64,000 nt of DNA from Berkiella_A sp050252335 (GTDB taxonomy: Bacteria; Pseudomonadota; Gammaproteobacteria; Berkiellales; Berkiellaceae): NCBI GenBank assembly GCA_050252335.1, contig JBFWLB010000005.1, positions 1-64,000 on the forward strand. Direction: 5' to 3'. Positions 27,164-37,000 of this stretch are shown in pieces. The notes beneath the pieces were generated by a model. The model did no database searches and was not told the DNA's origin. It saw only the letters and a program-made list of their open reading frames with translations. Every line of letters starts with the position of its first letter. Position 1 is the stretch's first letter. The translations under genes and the position numbers were made by a program.

Positions 27164-27379
27164 TCAATCCATCTGTGAAGGGTATAGCTGAGATCTCTCA
27201 AAAGAAGTTGAATGCTCATTGACAGCTTCCGTATCCCGTAAACAATCTCTACATCTTTGCAAAGCATTAAGCGAAAATGCCATACAAGCGAGTAATACTG
27301 TAGAAAAAATACTTAAAGAGACTAAGACCTCAATCATGCTCATACCACGAGCAACAAGATTCCCTTCTTTCTTTTTCAT
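27164..27379 (-). CDS. pilV: very short PilV-like minor pilin
   Basis: 71 residues from the ATG at 27379. The signal MKKKEGNLVARGMSMIEVLV has Gly12 as cleavage site and Glu at +5, as in PilV. After the helix (VSLSIFSTVLLACMAFSL) only about 35 residues follow (NALQRCRDCLRDTEAVNEHS and a tail), against roughly 130-170 in usual PilV. The longer open frame to 27502 adds 41 residues that would block signal processing and runs through repeat-like DNA, so I reject it. It heads the minor-pilin operon. It may be a minimal or decaying pilin. Confidence 0.75.
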   Translation of the reverse strand: MKKKEGNLVARGMSMIEVLVSLSIFSTVLLACMAFSLNALQRCRDCLRDTEAVNEHSTSFERSQLYPSQMD

Positions 27380-27502
27380 TTGACTAATATCCACAATAGA
27401 TGAATTTAGAATAGGCTCAGCACTCAAACAACCGCAGTGTATACAAAATACACGAGGATTGCGAGATAGCGACAAACAATAATTCAAAAATTCACTATAC
27501 AC

Positions 27503-27852
27503 TTAGGGTGTATCAAGACTGGTGTCATGGACAAGCCTTGTCTCTTAGTCACATTTTTACACTACAGAGTTATTTTTTAACAGCATTCCCGATGAGCATA
27601 GCGAATAAAAGATCCCACTTTTTGAAGGGGGATGCGCACTGATAAGTGCGCAAGGGGGATTTATGCTGAAAGCCAAGTTCAAAAAGCTAAATCCCTCTGC
27701 TCAGCGCAGCTACGCTGCACGAGCGTCTCCCTTTACGAAAGTGAGAAAATGTTCGCTTTGCGAACGAAGAAAAAGGCAGCCACTATGCTTATCATCAACT
27801 TATGTAGAAGAGACAGGCTTCAAAAAGTGGGGTTTCTTATTTGCTGGTCAAA
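27503..27852. other. 350-base intergenic region
   Basis: Filled mainly by repeat C2 (27611-27772) and a further C-like end (TTCAAAAAGTGGGGTTTC at 27819-27836). No gene; the promoter of the pilin operon should lie at 27380-27600 but I see no convincing boxes. Confidence 0.5.
27611..27772 (-). repeat. MITE-like repeat, family C copy 2
   Basis: Inverted copy of 23011-23180: CCCACTTTTTGAAGGGGGAT at the left end, GCGCACTGATAAGTGCGC, GTGCAGCGTAGCTGCGC (complement) and GTTCGCTTTGCGAAC at the right end. The two C copies face each other around the SDR and pilin genes. Confidence 0.8.
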
Positions 27853-30800
27853 TCATTCAAGCTCTTTAATTATCTTCTGTTTAGAAACAGACGTTATGGT
27901 GCCCAGTTTTTGTGCGAAATGCGAGATGCGTAATTCTTCTATCTTCCACGCAACATTGTTTAATTTATGACTCAATTCTGAAACAGGCAAAATAGCCGTA
28001 TCTTTGATATCTGATAATTTATTGTCTATCACTTGCTGCAAGCAACGCCCTAAAAAATTGGTTTCTTTGGTGATTAATATATCTTGCTTGAGATTAACCG
28101 AAAGTTTATCCAATCGATATTCAATGGCTTTCATATACACAGGGTATCGTGCAAACCACCGCAAACCAGCAATCAATAAAAATTTATTTCTATACAAATT
28201 TTTCAACTGCATTTGAATATCAGCAATCGAAGCTTGATGCTCATTTTTTGCTTTGTATTTATTGATTTTCTGCTCAATTACCACACGCATCATAATGCTT
28301 TGTTTTAATATAGCCGTGTAATTACTAAAGACAGTTGCTAATTTATTTTTGTTATTATTCAGTCGATTATGAAAATCTGTTTTACTTCGAATTGGCTCAA
28401 AGTCTCGAATAAAGCATTCAAAGATTGTGGCATCAATCAACATATCTTGTACTGTATTTTCTGGCTTGTCTTGAGAAAAATAAAGTTGCGCTTTTTTAAA
28501 TAGATTTTTATCTATGGCCTGCTTTTTAAGATACTTCACATCTGAATCAAGTGACAATCTAATCAGTTTCATAATACCTGTAACATGATATTGTAAAGAT
28601 AGTTCAGACGTATTAAAAAATTGAATTGCTACTTTTTCTTGTGCCTCAACCAGTGCAGGATACACTAACACTTTCTTATGGTTGATTGTTTTATATTCAC
28701 TCGGCGCCAGATCAGGAAAAGACCATTCTAAATACAAGACAGCCTCTTTGCGAGAACCAAGAACCTCTTTGACCAGACCTTGCTGTTTTAAAGTTTGAAA
28801 GAGGCTTAAAGGATCATCACCACTGATTATTTCCTTATTATTTTGAATAACAGAATAATGCCAACGCAAATAAGGCGGTGTATGAGCCACATCTCTATTA
28901 AAATAATCCTTGCTCAATAATATCTGATAGTGTTTGGCTAGGAAATTACCTAAGACTTCTTCATAATTAGCTTCTCGATAAATAAGTGACTGGCAAATAC
29001 TGTCAATTAACTGTTTACTGGTTGGTAGCTTGTGTTTATATTGACGCAATATATTTCTAAGATCATAGCCCAATTTATCTGTCAACCATCCTGAGATTAA
29101 CCAAGAATTATCTTGGTTTGCAATAAAGGGAAATACATCTAAGGGGATACACAAAGTCGCACCGTCTTTAGGATCGCCTGGATTGTACTCATATCTAATT
29201 GGGATCTTGATATTTTCCAGCATCCACTCATCAGGATAGTGATCTTTAATTGTCTTTAGCTCTTCTTCCGTTATAAAACTTGAAAGTGAAAGCTTGAGTG
29301 CTTGATTGTGCTCTTTATTTAACCATGCTTTCAAGCCTTGCAAACTTGCCACTGAATCTGGCAGATTTTGTTTATAATGTTCAAAAACATTTTCTTGATT
29401 ATGAAAAACATAACGATATCGGGTCTTTTGCGCTACCTTTTCTAATTGGAGAATAATTTGCTTATTGTGCACATAAAAATCAAGTGATTCACTTAATTGC
29501 TCTTCCAGCAAAGCTTCTCTGATAAATATTTCTTTGGCTAGGCGAGGGTTCTTCTGCTCATAGAATACTTTTTTACTTTCTACAGCCAACCCAAAGAGAC
29601 TAGACTTTTCAACCGCAACCACTGACTGAGTTTTAAGATCAAAATGTGGATCTAAATAAGATTTTTTTATTAAATGCTTAGCTTGTTCAGCCAACCAATG
29701 TGGTTCAATAGCGGCAAGTGTTTTAGCAAAGGTTTGTGAAGTATGAAACAATTCTGCACAAACAATCCATTGAGGGAGTTTTTTAATGGTTGTTGAGGGA
29801 TGCACGACAAATTTTAATTCTCGTGCGCCTATATAATTTTTATGCTCATCTTTCTGTCCAATGTGATCTAACATTCCAGAAAGAATAGAACGATGAATAT
29901 CACTATAACTTCCGGCAGTACTGTTTATTTTATAATTTAATCGCAGCACAATCCGTTTGAGTTCATCGTGCAAATCCATCCATTCACATACACGAATAAA
30001 GGAGAGAAAATTTTTCTGACAAAGTTGAGCAAAAGCTCTATGGCTTAATGTCACCTTATTTTGAGTGACAAAATCCCATAATTTTAGAAAACTCATAAAT
30101 TCTGATTGCTCGTCTACAAATGGCGCATGCTTTTCACGTGCTTGCTCTCTTTTATCAAAAGGTATATCTCTGGGATCGGCAATACTAAGCGCGCTGACAA
30201 TAATCAAAATTTCTTCTAAGCATCTCAGTCTATTAGCCTCAATGATCATGCGAGATAATCTTGGCTCTATTGGAATACGCGCCATCACCTGCCCCAAAGC
30301 AGTGAGCTTTTCTTCTTCATTTAGCGCTTCTAACTGGTGCAATAAACGCAGACCATCTTTGATATATTTATAATTGGGTGCATCAATGAAGTGAAAATGT
30401 CGAACATCTTTAATTTTCAAATCCAATAGATTTAAGATCACGGTCGCCAAACTGGTTCTTAATATTTCAGGATCGGTGAATTCTGCCCTGCGCTCTAAAT
30501 CATCTTTACTAAACAATGCATAATAAATACCTGGCCCTACACGACCACATCGACCTTTACGTTGTACATGGCTCGCCCAACTGATCGGTTCAATTTCTAA
30601 ACGATGTAATTTGTTTTTGTAATTATAGCGGCTTATTTTATGAAAACCGGTATCTATCACAAACCGAATATTCGGCACGGTAATCGAAGTTTCAGCCACA
30701 TTGGTTGAGACAACAATTTTTCTCCCAACCATATCTTTAAAAATTAATTGTTGCTGTGCTGAGCTTAAACGCGCATAAAGTGGCAAAATAGTCGTGTTAT

Positions 30801-31731
30801 TTAATTTAAGTCCTTTTAAAACCTCTATGGTTTCTTGAATCTCTCGCTCACCACTTTGAAAAATTAATATATCACCTTGACCTTGTCGAATCGCAATTTT
30901 CACTGTTTCTGCAATTTGTGCGATCGTATCAGATTTTATATCAGCATCCTGATTATCACTCTCTTCCTCTTTTGACTCAAAGGGAAAACACATTTCAACC
31001 GGAAATTGTCGACCTGGCACTTCTACGATAGGTGCATTATCAAAAAATTCAGAAAATTTTTCTAATTGAATAGTAGCAGAAGTAATAATAACTTTTAATT
31101 CTGGTCTTTTTTGAAGAAGATTTTTTAAAATACCAAATAAAATATCGATATTTAAACTTCGCTCATGAGCCTCATCTACAATAATGACTTCATATTGCAG
31201 CAGCAATTTATCCGTTTGTGTTTCACTGAGCATCATGCCATCGGTCACAACTTTAACGAGTGTTAGTGCTTGCGTTCTGTCTTTAAATCTTATTTTGTAA
31301 CCAATCTGCTCTCCAAGCTTAAGCTTCAGCTCATCCGCAATACGCCTTGCAATGGCTTGTGCAGCAATTCTTCGAGGTTGCGTATGACCTATCATACCTT
31401 TTGTACCAAAACCGGCTTCAAGACACATTTTGGCAAGTTGCGTACTTTTACCTGAGCCGGTCTCACCTGCAACGATAACGACAGGATGTTTTTCAATCAA
31501 AGAAATAATTTCTTGCTTTTGCGACATAATAGGCAAAGCAGGATAGCTCAGTTTTGGCACTAAAGATTTTTTTTGCTCAAATATCGCCTGAGCATTTTTC
31601 AATTTTTCATGCCAACGAGCCAAAGCTGCTGCTTGTTGCTCTATTGCTTGATGTTGAATCTTTCGATATTGCTTCGCCAGAATCACACGATCACGATAGC
31701 AACAATCAGCAAGCTTTTCTTCAATATTCAT
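27853..31731 (-). CDS. hrpA: ATP-dependent RNA helicase HrpA (DEAH box)
   Basis: 1292-residue cytoplasmic DEAH-box helicase, the usual length. Walker A VAGETGSGKSTQLAKM (about 85), TQPRRIAAQAIARRIADEL (motif Ia), DEAHERSLNIDILFG (motif II, about 180), ITSATI (motif III), STNVAETSITVPNIRFVIDTG (motif V) and QRKGRCGRVGPG (motif VI) are all intact. HA2 and OB-fold regions follow (about 440-640), then the long HrpA-specific C terminus. HrpA rescues stalled ribosomes and processes some mRNAs in E. coli. The start is ATG 31731, 5 bases after the M61 peptidase stop; a TTG at 31749 would overlap that gene. It ends the glpK - peptidase - hrpA run. Confidence 0.95.
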   Translation of the reverse strand: MNIEEKLADCCYRDRVILAKQYRKIQHQAIEQQAAALARWHEKLKNAQAIFEQKKSLVPKLSYPALPIMSQKQEIISLIEKHPVVIVAGETGSGKSTQLAKMCLEAGFGTKGMIGHTQPRRIAAQAIARRIADELKLKLGEQIGYKIRFKDRTQALTLVKVVTDGMMLSETQTDKLLLQYEVIIVDEAHERSLNIDILFGILKNLLQKRPELKVIITSATIQLEKFSEFFDNAPIVEVPGRQFPVEMCFPFESKEEESDNQDADIKSDTIAQIAETVKIAIRQGQGDILIFQSGEREIQETIEVLKGLKLNNTTILPLYARLSSAQQQLIFKDMVGRKIVVSTNVAETSITVPNIRFVIDTGFHKISRYNYKNKLHRLEIEPISWASHVQRKGRCGRVGPGIYYALFSKDDLERRAEFTDPEILRTSLATVILNLLDLKIKDVRHFHFIDAPNYKYIKDGLRLLHQLEALNEEEKLTALGQVMARIPIEPRLSRMIIEANRLRCLEEILIIVSALSIADPRDIPFDKREQAREKHAPFVDEQSEFMSFLKLWDFVTQNKVTLSHRAFAQLCQKNFLSFIRVCEWMDLHDELKRIVLRLNYKINSTAGSYSDIHRSILSGMLDHIGQKDEHKNYIGARELKFVVHPSTTIKKLPQWIVCAELFHTSQTFAKTLAAIEPHWLAEQAKHLIKKSYLDPHFDLKTQSVVAVEKSSLFGLAVESKKVFYEQKNPRLAKEIFIREALLEEQLSESLDFYVHNKQIILQLEKVAQKTRYRYVFHNQENVFEHYKQNLPDSVASLQGLKAWLNKEHNQALKLSLSSFITEEELKTIKDHYPDEWMLENIKIPIRYEYNPGDPKDGATLCIPLDVFPFIANQDNSWLISGWLTDKLGYDLRNILRQYKHKLPTSKQLIDSICQSLIYREANYEEVLGNFLAKHYQILLSKDYFNRDVAHTPPYLRWHYSVIQNNKEIISGDDPLSLFQTLKQQGLVKEVLGSRKEAVLYLEWSFPDLAPSEYKTINHKKVLVYPALVEAQEKVAIQFFNTSELSLQYHVTGIMKLIRLSLDSDVKYLKKQAIDKNLFKKAQLYFSQDKPENTVQDMLIDATIFECFIRDFEPIRSKTDFHNRLNNNKNKLATVFSNYTAILKQSIMMRVVIEQKINKYKAKNEHQASIADIQMQLKNLYRNKFLLIAGLRWFARYPVYMKAIEYRLDKLSVNLKQDILITKETNFLGRCLQQVIDNKLSDIKDTAILPVSELSHKLNNVAWKIEELRISHFAQKLGTITSVSKQKIIKELE

Positions 31732-31736
31732 AGGAT

Positions 31737-33530
31737 TTATTTTAGCCAATTATCTAACATTTTCTTTTGTAAGGGAGAAAGATAATTCATTGGACTTATT
31801 TTAGCAATCTCTAACTGAGGTGCAGCAAGCTTTACTGAGATATTTCTAAGTAAATTATCTCTAAAGAGCGTTACAACAACCGTTTGTCCACTTTTCAGGC
31901 ACTTCAGTAATACATCATAACTTCTTTGTGTGGTTTTAAAGCCATCAATGGCCACCACTTCATCTCCTGCACAAATACCCGCTTGGCCAGCGGCACTGTC
32001 GGCAAGCACAGACATGACCGTTACTGCAAAATCAGATTTTTTGAGCAGCCATCCAAAAACACCCTGTGTAGAAGATAATGGAGGCGCTTCTGGATAATAA
32101 GCATCAATTTGGCTATAGAGCGCAAAATCGAGCTGCAAACCAAATTGTGAGAAAATATCTTCAATTGGAAGTAATGTACATTCATATACAGCTTGCTGCA
32201 AAAATGATTTTTCTATACCTGACTCTACTAATAAATTTTCAATATCTGATTCTGATACACCCTTACCTTGCTTGGCAAAATTCTCCCAAAGTGCTCTCAT
32301 TACCCCATCTAGGGACTTTTGATTTTGGCTTTGCACTCTTATTTGCATATCTAGCAAACAGGCGACTAAGGATCCTTTAATATAATAACTCACACCTTGA
32401 TTTAATGAATTTTCATTTGGAAAATAATATTTAGTCCATGCATCAAAACTAGACTCTGCAAGAGATTGACAATGTTTACCTGGCAATCGTGTATAACGAA
32501 CAATTTGATTCACCAATAAAACAAAATACTCTGCTTGAGTAATTACACCAGCACGCACCAATGCTAAATCATCATAATATGCTGTAAACCCTTCAAAAAC
32601 CCATAAAAGTGTTGTGTACGCTGGCACATTTAAATCTAAATTTATAAAATTATATGGCTTAATACGCTTTACATGCCATGCATGAAAATATTCATGACTA
32701 AACAAGCCTAAAAGTGATTTATATTCTTTTGAACGCTCTTTATCATTTAGCGGCAAACTGTTTCTTGATGCAATTAAAGCAGAAGAATTTCGATGCTCTA
32801 ACCCACCGTAATTATCATCCACAAGATGCAGAATAAATAAATACGACTCAAAAGGTAACGCATCTTTAAATACATTTGCTTGTGCTTGACATATCTTAGC
32901 AACATCATTAGTGAGTTTCTGGGTGTCCCCTAAAACTTTTCCAATCATACAGATGAAATGTGGTACTTTATCCACTAGAAATTCTGTAATATGCAACTCA
33001 CTGATTGCAATGGGGCAATCAATCAACTCATCGAAATCATTGGCAGCATAAGTGCCCCACCCCCACTGCTGTGCGTCTACTGGCTTGAGCTGTGTGGCTA
33101 CTTGATAGTCTGAATTAATATTTTTCTTATTTAAAGTCACTTGCACAGGCGAAGATTCAAAACCTGCTAATATTATAAAGGCTGCGCTACCATTGATAAA
33201 AATCCTGTCAAAACTACAATAACATCCTCTGATTGAGTTATCGTTGGCATATAAGACATAGTGTACTTCTAATTTTTCTGCACTTTCACAGACATAGGTA
33301 TTATTGTTAATTTTTTTGAGTGCTACTTTTTTCTGCGTGCTTCTATCTGTAGCCTGAATAGAAATAATATGCTTCGTATAATCTCTTATACAATAGCTAC
33401 CCGGCGTCCAAGCCGGCAAAGAAAGTGTTTGCCCTTTCTCTATGGGTTTATTTACAAGTAGTTTTATTTCAATCTGTCGTAAGGATGGATTGAATGCGAT
33501 ATCATATTCTATAAGTGTCGACTGGGTCAT
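31737..33530 (-). CDS. M61-family metallopeptidase with PDZ domain
   Basis: 597-residue putative aminopeptidase of family M61 (glycyl aminopeptidase-like). Order: N-terminal beta-sandwich (about 1-170, with LSLPAWTPGSYCIRDYTKHI), thermolysin-like catalytic domain with zinc motif HEYFHAWHVKRI (about 275-287) and the third ligand Glu in WVFEGFTAYYDDLAL, and a PDZ domain (about 485-570, LADSAAGQAGICAGDEVVAI). No signal peptide is visible, so it is likely cytoplasmic. Its ATG overlaps the glpK stop by 4 bases (ATGA at 33527-33530), showing translational coupling, and hrpA follows 5 bases later. The link to glycerol metabolism is positional only. Confidence 0.92.
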   Translation of the reverse strand: MTQSTLIEYDIAFNPSLRQIEIKLLVNKPIEKGQTLSLPAWTPGSYCIRDYTKHIISIQATDRSTQKKVALKKINNNTYVCESAEKLEVHYVLYANDNSIRGCYCSFDRIFINGSAAFIILAGFESSPVQVTLNKKNINSDYQVATQLKPVDAQQWGWGTYAANDFDELIDCPIAISELHITEFLVDKVPHFICMIGKVLGDTQKLTNDVAKICQAQANVFKDALPFESYLFILHLVDDNYGGLEHRNSSALIASRNSLPLNDKERSKEYKSLLGLFSHEYFHAWHVKRIKPYNFINLDLNVPAYTTLLWVFEGFTAYYDDLALVRAGVITQAEYFVLLVNQIVRYTRLPGKHCQSLAESSFDAWTKYYFPNENSLNQGVSYYIKGSLVACLLDMQIRVQSQNQKSLDGVMRALWENFAKQGKGVSESDIENLLVESGIEKSFLQQAVYECTLLPIEDIFSQFGLQLDFALYSQIDAYYPEAPPLSSTQGVFGWLLKKSDFAVTVMSVLADSAAGQAGICAGDEVVAIDGFKTTQRSYDVLLKCLKSGQTVVVTLFRDNLLRNISVKLAAPQLEIAKISPMNYLSPLQKKMLDNWLK

Positions 33531-35017
33531 ATTCTAACCTTAATTTTTTCAATTTGTGCTAACCAACGTTGGTATCTTTTATGTGCCTCATCACAATCAG
33601 AAGTATTTGGCCTAAAAGTATTTTCTACTGTAGGTAATTTTGCTGCTTCAGACAACGATGAAAATAATCCTGTGCTTACCCCTGCAAGCAAAAATGCACC
33701 AAAGGCTGTTGCCTCTTGATTATGTGCTTTTAATATATCGATATTGAGTATATTTGCCATAGATTGTAAAAACCAATCATTTGCAACCATACCACCATCT
33801 ACTTTAATATTTTGTAATTGATTTCCTGTATCACGATTTAAGGATTCGATAAGATCTTTGGTCTGAAAACAAATCCCCTCCAAAGCTGCCTTTATAATAT
33901 GCCCTATTGAAGTATCTTGCGTCAGCCCAAACATCGCACCTCTAGCATAAGGATCCCAAAAGGGTGCGCCCAAACCACAAAAAGCGGGAATAAAAATAAT
34001 ATCATTGTGATCATTGGTGCTTGCAATCAAGTCATCAATCTGAGACTCTGTCTTGAAGAATTTTAGTGAATTTTTTAACCATTTAATCAAAGAACCAGCA
34101 ACAAATACGCTGCCTTCTAAAGCATAGGTTGTTTTACCAGACACTTGATAGGCAATGGTTGTTAAGAGCTTATTTTTTGAGTACACACAAGTTTCACCCG
34201 TATTGAGTAACATAAAACAACCTGTGCCATAGGTAGATTTTGCTTGATTTTCTGCAATACAACCTTGACCAATGCTCGCAGATTGCTGATCGCCCACCAT
34301 AGATACAATAGGCAATTCTACACCCAAAATTCTTTTGGATAGGTTACCAAAGGCATAACAACAATCATGTACTTTGGGCAGCATATTTTCAGGGATATTG
34401 AAAAAATTTAACAGCTCACTGTCCCATGCTTTCGTTCTAATATTGAATAATAAAGTACGTGATGCATTGGTAATATCCGTGGCATGCACTTTTCCATCGG
34501 TTAAATGCCAGAGCAAAAAGCAATCGACAGTCCCAAATGCTAATTTATTGGCTTTTGCCATAGCACGTGCATTAGGAACATTATCTAGGATCCAAGCTAA
34601 TTTAGTGGCAGAAAAATAAGGATCGAGCAATAGACCTGTCTTTTCTTGCAACTCTGCTTCAATATCTGATTGTTTTAATTGTGCGCAAAGATCTGCCGTT
34701 CTTTTATCTTGCCAAATAATTGCGGGATACACTGCTTTGCCGGTTGTTTTATCCCAAACAAAGGTTGTTTCGCGTTGATTGCTAATACCAATACCTCTTA
34801 CTGCATGAGCCGGTTTATTTGCACTTTCCAGCACTTGTTTTAGTACTGTTTCAACACTTTGTATAATGGCTTCAGGACTTTGCTCTACCCAACCGTTTTC
34901 TGGGAAAGAGGATTCAATAGAAACACTTGCTTGTGCTAATAAAATGCCTTGTGGAGAATACAGTATGGCGCGTGTACTGGTTGTTCCTTGATCAATTGAT
35001 ATGTAGTATTCTGACAT
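33527..35017 (-). CDS. glpK: glycerol kinase
   Basis: 496-residue FGGY-family kinase converting glycerol and ATP to glycerol-3-phosphate. Phosphate-binding loop SIDQGTTSTRAILY near the start, GISNQRETTFVWDK, catalytic Asp in MVGDQQSASIGQGC and FGGY signature GGMVANDWFLQSMANIL. Length and motifs match E. coli GlpK. I take the ATG at 35017 rather than the GTG at 35029, since it begins at the usual MSEYYISIDQG. The gene is divergent from glpD (35257) across a 240-base gap containing an inverted-repeat element. No glycerol facilitator (glpF) is seen, so glycerol may enter by diffusion or another porter. Confidence 0.96.
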   Translation of the reverse strand: MSEYYISIDQGTTSTRAILYSPQGILLAQASVSIESSFPENGWVEQSPEAIIQSVETVLKQVLESANKPAHAVRGIGISNQRETTFVWDKTTGKAVYPAIIWQDKRTADLCAQLKQSDIEAELQEKTGLLLDPYFSATKLAWILDNVPNARAMAKANKLAFGTVDCFLLWHLTDGKVHATDITNASRTLLFNIRTKAWDSELLNFFNIPENMLPKVHDCCYAFGNLSKRILGVELPIVSMVGDQQSASIGQGCIAENQAKSTYGTGCFMLLNTGETCVYSKNKLLTTIAYQVSGKTTYALEGSVFVAGSLIKWLKNSLKFFKTESQIDDLIASTNDHNDIIFIPAFCGLGAPFWDPYARGAMFGLTQDTSIGHIIKAALEGICFQTKDLIESLNRDTGNQLQNIKVDGGMVANDWFLQSMANILNIDILKAHNQEATAFGAFLLAGVSTGLFSSLSEAAKLPTVENTFRPNTSDCDEAHKRYQRWLAQIEKIKVRI

Positions 35018-35070
35018 TTGTTTATTCACTTATATGTGAGATCCGCTAAGCTTTAAGATATACTGCGATT

Positions 35071-35195
35071 ATAGTCACAGCAGATGAGCTTTCGGGTAGG
35101 CGTCGATCCTCGAGCAACCTTCATTCCCATAAAAGTACATGAGGATTGCGAGATGGTGAAGACAACACCGCCGAAAGCTCACCAGCGAAGACTAT
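35071..35195. repeat. 125-base inverted-repeat element, family F
   Basis: Imperfect 25-base ends: ATAGTC...TGAGCTTTCGG at 35071-35095 and its near-complement at 35171-35195, mismatched only in a central 8 bases. The interior carries GAGGATTGCGAGAT, also found near 27450. It separates divergent glpK and glpD, so it will affect both promoters. Confidence 0.7.
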
Positions 35196-35244
35196 AAAAG
35201 CATCATACTATGATACGCTTTATAAATGTATGTAAGCATGCGTC

Positions 35245-35251
35245 AGGGAGG
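35245..35251 (+). promoter_or_regulatory. ribosome binding site deciding a TTG start
   Basis: AGGGAGG lies 5 bases before TTG at 35257, supporting this rare start for glpD; no ATG lies in frame nearby upstream. Confidence 0.85.
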
Positions 35252-35256
35252 CTATC

Positions 35257-36792
35257 TTGATATACGACATCGCCATCATCGGTGGTGGAATTAACGGCGT
35301 TGGCACGGCATTGGAAGCTGTGAGTCGTGGCCTAAGTGTTGTACTTTGTGAGCAAGATGATCTTGCCAGTGGTACTTCATCTAAAAGTTCAAAATTAATC
35401 CATGGCGGACTGCGTTATCTAGAACACTCTGCTTTTAGCTTAGTGAAAGAATCTTTGCAAGAAAGAGAAATCTTACTTCACACAGCAGGACACATGGTAG
35501 AGCCTATTCCTTTTATTATTCCTTATGAAAAAAATCTTCGCGCCGCCTGGCTCATTCGATTAGGACTCTATTGTTATGATTTGTTAAATATTAACAGTCA
35601 ACTTAAAAAATCCAAAACACTTCATTTTGAGTCTTTAAATGAAGATCCTCAAAATCCTAATCCAATTAAACGCTCTATCAAAAAAGCTTTTCAATATTCA
35701 GACTGTACCGTAGATGATGCCAGATTGGTTATTTTGGTTGCCAGACTTGCATCACAGTTAGGTGCAAGCATTATGACAAGAAGCAAATGTGTTGATGTGC
35801 AATGTGATAGCAATCAAAGCTGGAATCTCAGCATTAAAAATATGCGTGATCCCTCTTGTCCACTCACAAGCATTAAAGCCAAAGTGCTTATCAATGCATC
35901 TGGCCCTTGGATCAAGGACACCCTAGATAAAATTATTAAATTACCCAGCAACTATCAAGTAAAGAAGGTAAAAGGTAGCCATATTATTGTTCCTAAGTTA
36001 TATGAACAAAAACAAGCTTACTTATTACAACACCGTGATGGACGCGTTGTTTTTACTATCCCCTACTTAAAGCAATACACAATTATTGGTACAACAGACA
36101 TCGCTTTTGAGGATGAACCACAAACAGCCAATATTACGGCTGAAGAAATTGAATATTTATGCAACGTTGTGAATCAATATTTTCATCATCCCTTAAAAGA
36201 AAAACAAATCATCTCCAGTTGGGCAGGCGTCAGAGCTTTATGGGATAATGGTTCCGTGAATCCTTCACAAATATCAAGAGATTGTAAAATTGATACCCAA
36301 CTCAATGCGATTCAACATCCGCCGCTTATCAATATATACGGTGGTAAATTAACAACCTATCGAAGTTTAGGAGAAAAACTGATTAATAAATTAGCAGCCC
36401 TCTTTCCACAGCTTAAAGAAAGTTGTAGCAAAGAACTCAGCTTGCCAGGCAGCATGCCTTACAATACTTTTGATAATTTCTTTGCATCAACTCAAAAGCT
36501 GTATAGCTTTGTACCGACCGCAGTATTGTTAAGACTTGCTCGCAATTATGGTTATGATATAAAGGAAATTCTTAACGATTGCCAACAATTTTCTGATTTA
36601 GGTGAAGATTTTGGGCATGGACTGACACAAAAAGAAATTGAATTTCTTATACAAAATGAATGGGCAGAAACTTGCGAGGATATATTATGGCGCCGAACAA
36701 AACTCGGGCTCATTTATAACAATACTCAAATTAAACATCTTCATGAATGGTTAGAAGCTTATAACTGTCTAGAGAAAGCAGCTGCACAATAA
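35257..36792 (+). CDS. glpD: aerobic glycerol-3-phosphate dehydrogenase
   Basis: 511-residue FAD-dependent enzyme oxidising glycerol-3-phosphate to dihydroxyacetone phosphate and feeding electrons to quinone at the inner membrane. FAD-binding DIAIIGGGINGVGTALEA at the N terminus, LASGTSSKSSKLIHGGLRYLE (the DAO/GlpD substrate-site signature), ATP/FAD contact YTIIGTTDIAFED and the C-terminal GlpD domain (about 385-505, with GEDFGHGLTQKEIEFL). Start TTG with a strong RBS. With glpK it forms the glycerol use pathway, but the two are divergently transcribed. The C terminus is AAAQ followed by the REP-transposase element. Confidence 0.95.
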   Translation: MIYDIAIIGGGINGVGTALEAVSRGLSVVLCEQDDLASGTSSKSSKLIHGGLRYLEHSAFSLVKESLQEREILLHTAGHMVEPIPFIIPYEKNLRAAWLIRLGLYCYDLLNINSQLKKSKTLHFESLNEDPQNPNPIKRSIKKAFQYSDCTVDDARLVILVARLASQLGASIMTRSKCVDVQCDSNQSWNLSIKNMRDPSCPLTSIKAKVLINASGPWIKDTLDKIIKLPSNYQVKKVKGSHIIVPKLYEQKQAYLLQHRDGRVVFTIPYLKQYTIIGTTDIAFEDEPQTANITAEEIEYLCNVVNQYFHHPLKEKQIISSWAGVRALWDNGSVNPSQISRDCKIDTQLNAIQHPPLINIYGGKLTTYRSLGEKLINKLAALFPQLKESCSKELSLPGSMPYNTFDNFFASTQKLYSFVPTAVLLRLARNYGYDIKEILNDCQQFSDLGEDFGHGLTQKEIEFLIQNEWAETCEDILWRRTKLGLIYNNTQIKHLHEWLEAYNCLEKAAAQ

Positions 36793-36810
36793 ATATTTTA
36801 AACTATTTTT

Positions 36811-36871
36811 TATCAGGACATCCAATAATAATTTGTGGATTTTAATGGTTTTAAATTTTATCAGGACAGCC
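36811..36871. repeat. two TATCAGGAC-type repeats beside the transposase
   Basis: TATCAGGACATCC at 36811-36823 and TATCAGGACAGCC at 36859-36871, 48 bases apart, both in the same orientation. The second belongs to the left inverted end of the transposase element; both are related to the complement of the 13-base unit repeated at 38114-38203. Confidence 0.7.
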
Positions 36872-37000
36872 AAGATAACTCATATACAAAATACAGAACC
36901 ATTGAGAAACAACCGCTAGTATCTCAATCATAAAATACAAGAAAAATATATGACGGAATATTGAAGATAAAGATGGGATTAATAAAATCAAATAAAGAAT

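Noticed and set aside
27380..27502. 41-residue N-terminal extension of PilV
   Set aside because: It would put a long tail before the prepilin cleavage site and contains repeat-like sequence (GAGGATTGCGAGAT complement).
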